Below are positions 46,990 through 59,873 of a stretch of DNA of 64,000 nucleotides, piece after piece. Position numbers and translations under genes: made by a program. Origin of the DNA: Juglans regia. Taxonomy: Eukaryota; Streptophyta; Magnoliopsida; Fagales; Juglandaceae. The notes under the pieces are model-generated. The model ran no database searches. It saw only the letters and a program-made list of their open reading frames with translations, and was not told the DNA's origin. How positions within the stretch are numbered: the first letter of the stretch is position 1; every line of letters starts with the position of its first letter. Where the stretch lies: positions 31,227,083 to 31,291,082 of the forward strand of contig NC_049903.1 of the NCBI RefSeq assembly GCF_001411555.2, read 5' to 3'.

Positions 46990-49900
46990 TAAGACATTAA
47001 TATATACAAATTGAATTAGTAGATCATGAGATTGTTGACCTCGTCATCATCATAATAAACAAAAATATAAAGTGACAACTTGTTAGCAACTTTTATATAA
47101 TTAAGTTATATGATAGACTTTGAAAAGGAAACTGTATTTCTATTTTCTCATTAATTAAGCAGAGATGTACAAGGAGGCATTTATAGACAAATACAAAAGG
47201 AATCTTTCCTAGGCATTATTACAAACAGAGAACGTGCACTGCTATATGATATTGCATTACATAGAGTTTGTACAATTCTCCTACCAAAACGGTTACAACA
47301 GAATACAGAGGACACACGCAAGTTGTCTACATAATTCCTAAAGGTTCTAGAGCAGTGGTTGATGCGCTTGGTGCTTGCTATGTCAGTTGTGATTTGGAGA
47401 CCAACGTAGATGGCTCAATACGCCCCCTCAAGCCAAGCGGAGTGTCAACAACAGTGAGGCTCATTCTTAGAAAATGAAATCGAGAGGCTGCAAGGGGCTT
47501 TGTGAGGATATCAGCCAGCAGGTCTTTTGATGGTAGAAAATCAACTTGAAGAGTTTTTGCAGCAACTCAATCACGAACAACATGGAAATCAATTTTCATG
47601 TGCTTGGTGCGTGAATGTAGAACTAGGTTAACGGACAAGTAGGTTGCACCAAGATTGTCACACCATAGAAGATGAGTTTTAGAAATAAAAATGTGCAGTT
47701 CCTTTAAAAGATTTTGAATCCAAAGGAGTTCGGCAGTTGTGTTGGTGAGAGCCATATATTCAGCTTCGGTGCAAGAGCGAGCAACAATGCGTTGCTTGCG
47801 AGAACTCTAGGAAATTAAATTGTTACCCAAAAAAATACAAGTCACTCGTAGAGTGACGATCATCCAGGCAACCAACCCAATCCACGTTTGAAAAGGCTTG
47901 AAGTTGTAGGGAGGAAGACCGAAATTAAGAGTTTGTTTAAGGTATCTCAGTAGACATTTAACAGCCTGCCAATGTGTGTGTTTTGGATTGTCCATAAACT
48001 GACAGATTTTGTTAACTGTAAAGCAATGTCCAGACGAGTGAGGGAGAGCTATTGAAGGCCTCCAACAATGGAGCGATACAATGTAGGATCCAAAAAGGTT
48101 GGAGTGTCTAAAACAGAAAGGCGACTAGAGGCAGCCATTGAAGAATTAACTCCATTGACTGAAAGCATATTTACTCGAGAAAGAATATTACAGATATATT
48201 TTTGTTGAGAGAGTGAAATTTCAGTATCCAAGTGACAAATTTAAACACTAAGAAAAAAAAAAGATAACTGGCCTAAATCTTTGACAGGAAAAATAGATGT
48301 TAGAAATGAAATGAGTTGATCAATTTGAGATGGATGATAACTTGTCACTATTATATCATCTACATAGACCAATACATAGATAAGAATGGATTTGCAAGAG
48401 TAAATAAATAGAGACGGGTCAGCTTGGGAAGGGAGAAATCCATACTCAAAGAGGCAAAATGAGAGTTGTGTGAACTAAGCACGAGGTGCTTGTTTAAGGC
48501 CATAAATGACCTTATGAAAGTGACAGACGTACTCGGGGTGTTCAGGATGAACAAAATCGATTGGCTGGGACATGTAGAAGGTTATGGTGAGATCTCCTTG
48601 GACGAACACATTTTGGATGTTGAGTTGCCAAATGGGCCATCTATGAGACAGAGCAAGAGAGAGGACTAAGCAGATTGTAGTTGGTTTGACAACCGAGTTG
48701 AATGTCTTAGCATAGTCGATGCATTCCTTCTGGTGAAAACCCTTGGCGACGAGTCTCACCATGCGTCTTTCAATGGAGCTGTTGGCATTGTGTTTGGTTC
48801 GGAACACCCACCTGCATCCAACAACATTAGAAGAAAGGGGAGAGGGAACAAGAGGCCAAGTTTTGCTCTGAAGTAGAGCTTGAAATTCTTTGCTCATGGC
48901 GTCACACCACTCAGAGAAGCAAGATGCAGTAGTGTAGGACGATGGTTCTTTGGAAAATTTGATGGTGAGGGTAAGATAGTGACGAGGATTTGGGTATGAG
49001 ATTTGACCATGTGTGAAGGGTTTTGGAAGAGAATTGTTTGTTTTAGATCATGTAATGATCGGTGAGCGTGGGAGGGACGGTGGTGGTATGAGAGAAACGT
49101 GAGGGTTAGGGTTAGCGTGAGTGAGATTTGGGGGAGAGGACGAAACATGTTGTGAAGATGAAGATGATGGGCTGAATTTGATGGGGATGGAAGGAAGAGT
49201 TAATGGGTTTGGATGATGTGGTGGATTTGGGCCCAAGACAGAAGGTTGGAGAATCGGGAGGGTTGTATGTGTTTGTTGAGATATGTTGAGGCCCAAATGA
49301 GATTGAGGAGAGTTTAGATCTGAAACAGAATAAGAGGGATAGAGAAAAGAATTTTCATTAAAAATAACATCACGAGATATATATACTCGATTGGGGGGAA
49401 CGTGTAAACACTTATAGCCTTTATGTATAGGACTATATCCAAGAAAGAGACAAGGAAGGGAACAAAAGTGGATTTTGTGATTGTTATAGGGCCGAATATT
49501 GGACCAACATTCGGACCCAAACACTTTTAGAAATGAGTAATCTAGGCCTTTGTTAAAGAGAAGTAGATGTGGTGACTTATTGTGAAGCGAAGGTGAGGGA
49601 AGAAAGTTTATAAGATAAGCTGTTGTATGAAAAGTATCAGACCAAAATTTGTATGGGAGAGATGTCGTTGCTAAAAGAGCAAGGTCAGTCTCAACGATGT
49701 GGCAATGCTTTCTCTCCACTAGGCCATTTTGTTGGTGGGTGTGAGGACGTGAGAGTTGATGTGTAATGCCTTGAGATTGAAGTAGATTGTTGAGGAGTCA
49801 AAATTCTCCTCTCCAATCAATTTGAACAATTTTAATTTTAGCATTAAATAGTCATTCAACGTATTTTTAAAAAAGAACAAATGTGGATGTAGAATCACCC

Positions 49901-50570
49901 TTAGAAGCAAGCGGGTAAAACCAGGTATATCAGCTAAAATCATCAACAAAAGAAATTTAGTACTTGAAACCATCATGTGAAATATAAGGGGAAAGACCCC
50001 AAACATCTACAAAGATCAAATGTAAAGGTCTTGGAGACCGACTAACATTAAGACTAAATGGTAGTTGCCTACATTTGGCAAGTGGACAAGCTTAACAAAA
50101 GAAAGAAGACTGAATGGGAATAAATGGTAAACACCGGGTGCGCAAGATGTGAGACACAAGTCGAAGAGATGGATGGCCAAGTCTATGATGCCACTGAGCA
50201 ATTGAAGTTCTTTCACCAACAAAAGTAGCAGGAGATGATTTTGTGATAGTTGGAGGAGGGAAAAAGTAGAGCCCATTATGTGTTGGTCTTTGGCGAAGAA
50301 GAGTCCCGGTTTGCTTGTCCTTCACAGAAAAATGTGAATAATGAAATTCAAAGAAGACACAATTATCTCAGCAAAATTGATCTACAAAAACTAAGTTTTG
50401 GGTAATCTGAGAAATATGTAATAAATTGTGAAGAACAAAATTAGAGGAGGAGGAAGAGATTGGAGAATCACCTATATGAGCTACCGGAAGGGTCTTGCCA
50501 TCGCCAGTTATTTGCCCAGGGCTAGTATATGGTTTAGAAGAGATGTTCTTAAGGGGCATTTTCTATCAAT
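46990..50570 (-). mobile_element. Ty1/copia relic 2 (duplicate of relic 1)
   Basis: It has the same domain order as the relic at 9.6-13.2 kb: pre-integrase (50559-50016), integrase (about 50006-49300), linker, reverse transcriptase (48897-48360) and RNase H (about 47995-47567). The LTR end is at 47417 with the polypurine tract beside it. It is 5'-truncated at the same point, so it was truncated before the block duplicated. Its reading-frame breaks are largely shared with relic 1. Confidence 0.85.
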
Positions 50571-51129
50571 TTTTTGTTACCCATATGCCAAACAAACTAT
50601 AATTAAAATATCAAGACAGATTTGCTGCAAAAAAAATCATTGGAAAGACATGAAAGCGATGTAATTGGGATATCAACTAGGTAGTTCGTAGAAGGAATAT
50701 GGGTTAACATCATCCATTCATGAAGAACATGCAGGGACAAACAATCATACAATCTAATTTGTTGCAAGTAGACAAATCCAATTATTACAGTAGCCACAAT
50801 GTCATTGTTAATACATAACGATATATGCAACAATTTCTCTACTTAATAATGCTCATTCATTTGGGATAATCAAGTCGGTGGAACTAGTGCAACTAATATG
50901 AACCTTTTTGTTGATCTTTATCCAAAATCATCATCTTTTTCTCGAGAAGCACACCCTTACTAGAGTACTTACAGTCCCATATTCCTTTTGCCAAACATGT
51001 GTAAAATAGACATCACATCCATCTAACCAATCTATAAAACAAAAACATGAATATTAGAACTATATCATGCAACCTCTTTCAATAATGCTTTCACTAGCAC
51101 AATAATAAAATAATAAAAAAAAACATTTA
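50571..51129. other. Intergenic sequence (duplicate of 13.2-13.8 kb)
   Basis: AT-rich and non-coding, matching 13191-13780 with few substitutions. Confidence 0.5.
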
Positions 51130-53020
51130 CACCAACCTGTTAATGCCCAACCATCCGTAGACAAGACGTTGATGCTACATCTTCATGAAATGACCACAAC
51201 AAACCAGCAAAAAGAATAATAAAGTAAATAAAATATCCAATGCAATACATTCAAATTCCATATCAAATTATGTTTTTACAGCAATCCACCAAGTACATTC
51301 ATGTTGCATGCTCTTCCAACACAATCACAAGTTCAAACCACAAGCTCTTTCCCATGTAAACCAAAAAGTTAAGACAGCAAACCAGTAATAGATGATACAA
51401 ATGACTGAGAATATATATACATTAATTGTTGAAAACGAAAGTGAATCAACCAAATACACAAAGTCACAACCATATTCTGGATTGCACATATCACAATTCT
51501 TTTTAAAGTATAGAATTAAAATTACAATGAAAAGTAAAGACATGATCATTTACAAACCACCAAACATATATCACATTCCCAAACCAGCCAAAAGAGACTT
51601 TGAACCATCCTAAAAAGGTTATCATGTGCATGAAAACCATCGGCCAATATATCAACCAAAAATGGTTGAGATTTGTTATTGTTCCTGAATTAGTTGACTG
51701 AGGTTCAACCTTCATGTAATATGTTTGAATGAAAACCAATAAGTGCTAACACCCAACCAATTACAAAGATTACATTCATGGATGAACGCGATTACAAATC
51801 TTTAAACCTTTATACAGTTCACTAGAATGAAAACCAAAATGTATTTGCAGCAAACCAGTAAGTGTATATTCAAATGAAAGCATTAATACATTATGTAGTT
51901 CGTTAATAAAACTCGTGTATGAAGTGAGGAAAGCAAATATTGAACTATCCATAAAACTTGCCCAGATATTTCTATACGGTTAAATCTTCATGAACTTCAT
52001 ATATAATGTACTCCAAAATGTGAGGGCAGCAAACCAGCAAGCATATTATAGCCCATAAACTCCAACCTTTGTCAAATCACACATTGATTGCACTAAAATA
52101 CCTTAAGGGGGCAGATCAGCACAATGGCATGAAATCGTGATCTTTTCTTGATTAGGGTAGTTTTGGGCATGTTTCGGTATTTTGACCATAACTTTGGCTA
52201 CAAGTATCAGAATTGGGCATATAACCCAATTCCGAAAGCTCTTTTCGGCACGCACGTCGTGGGCACCTAGCTATGCTCAGTGTGCATCATTTTCGAGGCC
52301 AAATTTCACTATTTTATTCCTATTTTTAGTTATTTTTTGCTTGTTATGGTAATATTTCATTTATTGTTTAGGAAGTGATTTTGAGCACGATTTGGGCCAG
52401 ATTTTTGGCAAATTACTTCTTTTAGTACATATTTGTTTTTGGCATGATTATTGAAATTTTGCTATTTTTGGTAAAATTCTAATACGATTGATTTTCAGCT
52501 ATTACAACCCAGCTTATGGGTTTATTGGGTCATTCTTGAATTTTGATAATTTTGATTTGAACATCAGAGGAGTTTTCTCTGTGTTTTTGGGTGATTTTCT
52601 TATCTTCTTTCCTGTGAATTATCTGCTGAAACTAGCATGCAGAATAATCATTATTTTGTCTGGTGTCATCTTTGGGCAGCAAACCAGCATGCATGTTTGC
52701 TTATACTTATCAAACATAAATATTTCATATTTTAAACTTTTGGACAAGGTCATTCAAATAAAAACCAAAATGTTGGGGGAGCAAACCACCAATCATGTTA
52801 CAGGGTGTATTGTTATATGAATGCACTTAGTACGTTGCAAAACCATGTGAAAAACGCCAAGAAGGAAACCAACAATCTATTAATCTACCTGCCCAATTCA
52901 ATCTTTTAAATCTTCATAAAGCTCATGGGTAGGAAAACCCAATATTTCCGCCAAGCAGATCACAAGCAAACATCTGGATTACAACGGTTGTTGATCTTAT
53001 TTCATTTTTCAGGACGATTG
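51130..53020. repeat. Degenerate GCAAACCAGCAAGCAT repeat (second copy)
   Basis: The duplicate of 13790-15640. It contains a further segment of about 82 bp at about 51945-52027 (GAACTATCC...AAAATGTGAGGG) not found in the first copy, and lacks about 80-90 bp present at 14615-14700. Both differences are close to the inferred repeat unit. Confidence 0.5.
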
Positions 53021-53321
53021 AAGTAAAAGGATAAACTAAAATGAGTGAGTATCGGTTATTGAAAAATACTGAGAAATACCTCCCACGTTGGCCACCAATA
53101 AAAAAACAACGCCCATTTGATGTTTCCCATCTCCAGACTCCCCACCACTGATTCACTTGCTGCAATGTCTCGACTACTTGTTCTGCCACCACGAGAAAGA
53201 GGGGGATGATACCTGCAAGTAAAGCATACACAATATTTAGCTCAACCCAATTGGTTAGATGCTCTACCCAAGATTGTCTTTCGGGAACATTCCACATTGA
53301 ATCCAGTCGACCAAAAGTCAT
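52923..53321 (-). CDS. Second copy of the unrecognised 132-codon frame (doubtful)
   Basis: This is the duplicate of the frame at 15549-15947, with the same length, hydrophobic segment and WW...W cluster. Visible changes include K-to-E and L-to-E near residues 20-27. It lies in the same relative position, between the degenerate repeat and the gypsy gag relic. There is no recognisable domain. Confidence 0.2.
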   Translation of the reverse strand: MTFGRLDSMWNVPERQSWVEHLTNWVELNIVYALLAGIIPLFLVVAEQVVETLQQVNQWWGVWRWETSNGRCFFIGGQRGRYFSVFFNNRYSLILVYPFTSIVLKNEIRSTTVVIQMFACDLLGGNIGFSYP

Positions 53322-53764
53322 CTAACACTCTAGCCTTGAGCTAAGCCAAACAATATTTGAGAATACTTATATTTCCAAACAAGACTTTTGACTAATGATT
53401 CCTCAGGAAACAAAAAAGTTTGAAGTTCAATAATTTGGTCTTTAATTTCCATAGAAAAAAAATTATGGAAATATTACGTGACATTTACATGTCTATAGTT
53501 TTTTCTCTTTAACATTCCAAGGGTTACGGTTACAAAAATTCTAAGGATCTAAATCCAATAATTTCAACGACGTCACTGATATAGTCTTTGTTTCAACACC
53601 TCTGCAAAGTGAATGTGCTAGGTTGGTTGGCGGCTGTGTGTATTTATAAAAAGGCTAACTCATGCACTCCTTTTTTCTTTTCCTACTTCAAAGTACTCCA
53701 GATTCCTCCTAGAATTGCGACTAAGCTGATCTTTTCATTCTAATCATCTATGGTGAGCCTCTCT

Positions 53765-54465
53765 TTATTCGAGCGCGTTAGGTAAGTTTTCAGGTTCTCT
53801 CATTCCTTCTATTTTATGGTTAACATATAAGCTGCTGGCTTGCAACGCCTTCTGCTTGCCAAAAAATTGCGTGAGAAACTGGTTAGCAAGCTCCTCAAAA
53901 TTGGTAATTGATCCAGAGCGAAGGGTCCCGAACCACTTCCGTGCTACTCCTTTCAGCGTCAATGAGAAGGCGTGGCAAGCCACCTCCCCGAGAAAGCCGT
54001 GGAGTCTTGTGCGCTTCGAAATTCTCAAGGTGATCAACAAAATCTTTAGATCCATCGTATAGATCGATCTGCAGTACCTTAAATTTAGACAGTAGAGGAA
54101 CCACCATGACTTCCTCATTGTAAGGGAGGTCCGTTCGTGTGAGGAGCTGCTCCACGAAAGAGGAACCACCCCATCCTTTTCGTCATCTCCTCGATTTATC
54201 CACCAAACTATGTAGCTCATCATGCATTTTTTTTTCTTTTCTATTTCTTCACTATTTACTCCCTCCGCGCTATGTGCATCTCCTTTAGGCTGCCTGTTCT
54301 ACGCTAAGGGATTATCCCTCTGTTGCTTTAATTCCTCATTCTCTTAGTGCAGTTGTTCAACGACCACCATTACTTGTTTCAGCCTCTCTTCCATTTCTGC
54401 TAACCTTACTTCCACCTCCGTCATGCTTGTTCCTGGATCCCGATCGACTTGTGATCGCGTGGCGG
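53765..54465 (-). pseudogene. Ty3/gypsy gag relic (second copy)
   Basis: The duplicate of 16391-17085, with the same two-frame gag domain: LQIDLYDGSKDF, FLGEVACHAFSLTLKG, WFGTLRSGSI and FEELANQFLTQF. The frameshift is shared. Confidence 0.75.
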
Positions 54466-54799
54466 TTGGTATGTAAAAATCACATTGAGGTATGTGAAAA
54501 TCCCACAGACGGTGTCATTATAAAGAACGTGTTTCACACCACCCACTATATGGATGACCTGCAGTAGTGAAGAGACGACGTTGGTCGCCCTGTGTAAACT
54601 CCAATGAGTGTATATAAAATGAAGATGAAAATATTTGTTACCTCTATCAAGTTATGTATAGAAGGATGTGGCGTGATGACAACTAACTCTGATCACCAGT
54701 CTCGTGTGCTTATCTTTTATGATCCCTTATTAACCGGAGAAGATACTTCATGTTTTATAGGAGTTATTTTGCTCAAGATGATTATATCCAATTGGGAGC

Positions 54800-55281
54800 T
54801 GTTGTGATTCTGCCTTGAAGAAATGAAACAAATGCAGAATTACTCTGCCAAGATTGTGCCAAGAAATCCAAAGACTTTAAAATGCAGTAAAGAAAACTAG
54901 TAAAGAACACAAAATGTTTACGTGGTTCGATCCTAATGATCTACATCCACGGCAGGAACAGCTAGAAGCTTTTGTAATTTTATTGATCACGTTTGAACCA
55001 TACAGATTTGTGTACAAGGCTAAGAACTCTCTCTCACAGATTCTATTTTCTCCAAGAAAATATTCTTTTCTCTTTGGTTCTTTCTCCCTTGTTCTCCTGT
55101 ATGTATCTCTCACTTTCTAATCACAAATGGATGGATCACATGGATCCCTTTTATAGCATATTACAAGCAAATAAGAAAACCTGGCAGCATTCCACCTCAG
55201 TACACTTACTCGAGCATAGACTATAATTTTTCCTCCACTTGACAAGTGTAAGGTTATAAATGGTTGTCACCTTTTATAACA
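54800..55281 (-). repeat. 3' LTR of the complete copia element
   Basis: 482 bp. On the minus strand it starts TGTTATAAAAGG and ends CACAACA. It is near-identical to the LTR at 59327-59808. Confidence 0.92.
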
Positions 55282-55363
55282 ATTCTCCACCTTGACAAGC
55301 ATTTAAACCTTGCAAGGTGCTTTCTCCTTCTAGTTGTTCCTGCATGTTCCCCTTAACGGGTAC

Positions 55364-57391
55364 TTAGTAATTTTCCATGTGAATCAAGCTTAGACAGTGT
55401 CTAAACTTGATTGTAGGTAGAGACTTAGTCATCATGTCAGAAGGATTGTCTTCAGTAGGGATCTTTTCCACTCCAATCTCTCCAGCAGATATTATGTCTC
55501 TCACAAAATGTAATCTAATGTCTATATGTTTGGATCTCTCATGATAGACATTGTTCTTGGCTAGATGTATTGAGCTCTGATTATCACAGTAAACTGTGAC
55601 ACTGCCATTAGTCACGCCTAATTCATGTGATATCCCTTTTAACCATATAGACTCTTTTATTGCCTCGGTCATGGCAATATATTCTGCCTCAATTGTAGAT
55701 AAGGCTACCACTGGCTGTAAGTTTGCCTTCCAATTTACAGCTCCTCCAAAAATCATGAACACAAAACCAGTTAATGATTTCCTTGTGTCTAGGTTCCCTG
55801 CATAATCTGAATCAACAAAGCCTTGTAATTCAGAACCCACTTGCTTGTTTTCTCCAAACTTCAGTCCCAAACATCTTGTACCAGATAAGTATTGAAAAAC
55901 ACATTTAGTAGCATGCCAATGTGGTTTTCCTGGATTGCTCATAAACCTGCTAACCAAACTGACAGCATAAGTTACATCAGGTCTAGTGCATACCATGGCA
56001 TACATGAGACTTCTCACCATGCTAGCATAAGGAATTTTCTTCATAAATTCTTTGTCCTCATCTGTTTCTGGTATCTGAGTAACTGAAAGCTTAGTATGCT
56101 GTCCAATAGGAGTGTTGACTGGTTTTACTTGATCCATTCCAAACCTGTTAAGAACTTTTGAAATGTAGGATTTTTGAGATAGGTAGAGAAGTCTTTTTTT
56201 CCTTTCCCTAACTATCTCCATTCCCAAAATCCTCTTTGCTGGGCCCAAATCCTTCATTTCGAATTCAGATTTCAATATGCATTTGACTTTATCAATCTGG
56301 TTTTTGTCCTTACAAGCAAGGAACATGTCATCCACATATAGAAGTAGATATATTGGATTTCCTTCATGTTGCTTGTAATATACACAGCTGTCATAGTTGC
56401 TTCTAATGAATCCACTTTGAATCATGTATGAATCAAACCTTTTATACCATTGTCTTGGGGACTGTTTAAGTCCATAAAGTGATTTCTTGAGTAAGCATAC
56501 TTGATTCTTTGTGGTTTCTGTTATGAACCCTTCTGGTGGCTGCATGTATATGACTTCTTCTAATTCACCATGTAAGAAAGCTGTTTTAACATCCAGCAGT
56601 TCCAAATGCATATCTTTATAGGCTACAAAAGAGAGCATCAGTCTTATTGAGCTGTGTTTTACCACGGGAGAGAAGATTTCATTGTAATCCACTCCCTCTC
56701 TTTGTGTGAACCCCTTAGCTACTAGCCTAGCTTTGTATCTAGGTAATTCAACCCCTGGTATGCCCTCTTTTCTTTTATAAATCCATTTTGATCCAATCAG
56801 CTTTTGATTTTCAGGCTTTTGAACCATTTCCCAAGTTTTATTTTTGTTTAGAGATTCCATTTCTTCTTGCATGGCAAGAGTCCATTTATCAGCCTCTGTA
56901 CTAGACATGGCTTCCTGAAAAGATCTTGGTTCTTGCTCAATAATTTCTTCTGCTACAGTGAGGGCAAATGCTGTTAATTCAGCTTGTCCATATCTTTGAG
57001 GAGGCCTTATAATTCTTCTTTCTCTGTCTCTTGCTAGTCTATAGGTATCTCCTCCACCCTGAGTTCTAATTTCTGTCTTAGTGTCCTCAGTTTTTCCACC
57101 CTGAGATTCTTGATGACAGATAGTATCTTCTGATTTCTCCACCTCAAAATGCATTTCTGTTGTAGTAGGTTGACATTCCTGTTTGTTTTTCTGTCTAGCC
57201 ATTTGTCCTTCATTGAAAGTCACATCTCTACTTATAATGCACTTCTGCCTCCCAGGTTCATCAACCCACAGCTTATAGCCCTTAACCCCCTCTGGATACC
57301 CAATAAAGATGCACTTAAGTGCTCGAGGTTCCAACTTGTCTGTTTTGGTGTGTGCATATGCAACACATCCAAAGATCCTTAAAGTGTTCAT
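55364..57391 (-). pseudogene. Copia reverse transcriptase-RNase H, long intact frame (675 codons)
   Basis: This open frame includes the integrase C-terminal part ([27 protein letters not shown]), reverse transcriptase ([76 protein letters not shown]) and RNase H ([37 protein letters not shown]). The YVDD catalytic box is intact. It is not autonomous here, because upstream gag-pol breaks prevent its normal translation. Its end is about 80 bp from the left LTR. Confidence 0.9.
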
Positions 57392-58335
57392 ACCCTGAGG
57401 GTTTCCCAGACCATATCTCTTGTGGAGTTTTGAAATTCAAAGCTGAAGATGGGCATCTGTTTATTAGGTGCACTGCTGTAACAGCAGCCTCAGCCCAAAA
57501 AAGCCTCAGCCCAAAAAATCTTTGGTAAACCTGATATTGCAAGCATGCACCTTACCCTTTCCAAGATTGTTCTATTCATCCTTTCAGCCAAGCCATTTTG
57601 TTGTGGTGTTTCTTTTACTGTTTTATGCCTGACCATGCCCTCTCTTTTACAGAACATATTAAATTCATTTGACAGATATTCTAAACCATTATCTGTCCTT
57701 AAACATTTAACTTTTCTGCCCACCTGATTTTCTACTAAAGTTTTCTATTCTTTGAACTTAGCAAATGTTTCACTCTTACATTTTAGAGTGTATAGCCATA
57801 CTTTTCTTGAGTAATCATCTATAATGGTCAGGAAATACCTTGCACCACCATGTGAATTTACTTTTGCAGGTCCCCATAGATCCGAGTGCATGTAATCCAG
57901 AGTTTGCTTGGTTTTATGAGTTGCTGCCTTGAAGCTGACCCTTGTTGACTTTCCAAAAATGCAGTCCTCACAAAAAGGTAATTCCCCAAGTTTCTCTTCT
58001 CTCAATAGGCCTTGTTTCTTCAGTTCTTGTAGACCTTGTTGGCTGACATGCCCCAGTCTTCTGTGCCATAACAGAACCTTGTTTTCCATTTGATTTTGAA
58101 CTGAAGATGCTTCACCAGTTACTGTCTTGCCAATCAGTGTATAGAGCCCATTTTTTATTACCCATTTCATCACAGTAAGAGATCCCTTTGCAACCTTTAA
58201 AGTTCCTGATTCTGATGTAAAGGAATATCCAAATTGATCTAGCATCCCTAGAGAAATTAAATTTCTCTTTAACTCAGGTATGTATCTTACTTCCCTGAGT
58301 AACCTTTCCATACCATCATGCATCTTCAATCTCAC
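57315..58335 (-). pseudogene. Copia pre-integrase and integrase, broken
   Basis: The GAG-pre-integrase domain (LLWHRRLGHVSQQGL) and the integrase core (DLWGPA, YFLTIIDDYSRKVW, then CLRTDNGLEY, TPQQNGLAERMNRT) are present, with the DDE aspartates visible. A stop lies at 57745-57747. A 16-bp tandem duplication (57487-57518, unit GCCTCAGCCCAAAAAA on +) shifts the frame, and another shift occurs near 57370. Confidence 0.85.
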
Positions 58336-58416
58336 TGTCCCAATTCCAAGAATTTTACAAGATTTATTATTCCCAAGGATTACATGTCCTCCCTCACTTT
58401 CTGAGAAGGTCTCAAA

Positions 58417-59304
58417 CTAGGATTTAGTGGGACACATATGAAATGAGCACCTTGAGTCTAGAATCCATTCCTCCCTTGAATCAACTTCTGACACATTCAA
58501 GACTTCAGCACTTTCATATCCATCCAAAACAACAGCTGCATTTCCCTCCTCTTTAGGCTTGTTTCCACCATTTTGTTTCTTCTCAGGACAGTCCCTTTTA
58601 AAGTGTCCTTCCTTGTGACAGTTGAAGCATTTCAATGGTTTTCCTCTTGACTTTGATCTTGTCTTGATATCCTTCCCTTTGTAATTTCTTTTTCCTGGTC
58701 TTCCCCTTACACTCAACCCTTCTCCAGATTCAGTTTTATCATTAGTTTTGTTTTGCAATTCTCTTGAGTGCAGCACAGATTGGACCTCTTCTAATGACAA
58801 ACTATCTCTACCATACATCATGGTTTCCTTGAGGTTTGCATAGGAAGAATCTAAAGAACTTAGTAATAGAATTGCTTGGTCCTCATCTTCGATATTAATG
58901 TCTATGTTTGCAAGATCCAATATGATCTTAGTGAATTCATCCAAATGTTCTTCCATAGACATACCTGGAGACATCTTGAAAGTGTAAAGCCTAGTCTTTT
59001 TGTGAAGTCTGTTTGCCAAAGACTTAGTCATGTATAGATTCTCGAGCTTTAACCAAACTCCTGCTGCTGTCTCCTCTTTGGCAACTTCCCTCAGAACTTT
59101 ATCACCAAGTGAAAGGATAATCATGCTGTGGGCCTTCTGCAAGACTTCAGATTTTTGTTTTATGGATAAAGAACTCAAGTTCTTTTCACCAAGAAGTGCA
59201 TCTTGAAGGCCTTGTTGAACCAATAATGCTCTCATCTTGATTCTCCAAAGTTCAAAGTCATTCTTCCCTGTGAACTTCTCGACATCAAACTTGGTTGTCC
59301 CCAT
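58417..59304 (-). pseudogene. Copia gag-protease part (ends at a stop)
   Basis: It starts at MGTTKFDVEKF (ATG at 59304, about 10 nt after the primer-binding site). The gag (UBN2-like) region FELWRIKMRALLVQQGL is followed by a CCHC zinc knuckle CFNCHKEGHFKRDC. It ends in the protease region, where the active-site triad reads D-S-R (ILDSRCSF) in place of the usual D-S-G. An in-frame TAG at 58417-58419 stops the frame just after. The upstream start at 59358 lies in the LTR and is not the real start. Confidence 0.85.
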
Positions 59305-59326
59305 CGAACCTGGCTCTGATACCACT

Positions 59327-59808
59327 TGTTGTGATTCTGCCTTGAAGAAATGAAACAAATGCAGAATTGCTCTGCCAAGATTGTGCCAAGAAATCCAAAG
59401 ACTTTAAAATGCAGTAAAGAAAACTAGTAAAGAACACAAAATGTTTACGTGGTTCGATCCTAATGATCTGCATCCACGGCAGGAACAGCTAGAAGCTTTT
59501 GTAATTTTATTGATCACGTTTGAACCATACAGATTTGTGTACAAGGCTAAGAACTCTCTCTCACAGATTCTATTTTCTCCAAGAAAATATTCTTTTCTCT
59601 TTGGTTCTTTCTCCCTTGTTCTCCTGTATGTATCTCTCACTTTCTAATCACAAATGGATGGATCACATGGATCCCTTTTATAGCATATTACAAGCAAATA
59701 AGAAAACCTGGCAGCATTCCACCTCAATACACTTACTCGAGCATAGACTATAATTTTTCCTCCACTTGACAAGTGTAAGGTTATAAATGGTTGTCACCTT
59801 TTATAATA
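59327..59808 (-). repeat. 5' LTR of the complete copia element
   Basis: 482 bp. The outermost dinucleotide on the minus strand is TA instead of TG, a point mutation after insertion. Its + strand carries an ATG (59787) in frame with AKR copy 5. Confidence 0.92.
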
Positions 59809-59873
59809 GGAGCCTTATCTCTAGCTCTTTAGAGCTATCTCGTCTCATAGTTATGGTTACAAGCCTCTTGTCT

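Larger units (their letters stand above)
54800..59808 (-). mobile_element. Complete Ty1/copia retrotransposon, recent insertion, TSD GGAGC
   Basis: A 5009-bp element on the minus strand with 482-bp LTRs (54800-55281 and 59327-59808) and GGAGC target duplications (54795-54799 and 59809-59813). The empty site is intact upstream of AKR copy 2 (about 17419), so it inserted after the block duplication. The primer-binding site next to the right-hand (5') LTR reads TGGTATCAGAGCC on the minus strand, the usual initiator-Met tRNA site of plant copia elements. A polypurine tract (AAGGTGGAGAA) abuts the left LTR. Gag-pol is full length but interrupted by two stops and two frameshifts. The LTRs differ at about four positions by eye. 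The domains suggest a Tork/Tnt1-like element. Confidence 0.92.

Noticed and set aside
54914..55226. Frames on both strands in the copia LTR
   Set aside because: They are repeated in the other LTR, and LTRs of this size do not code for protein.
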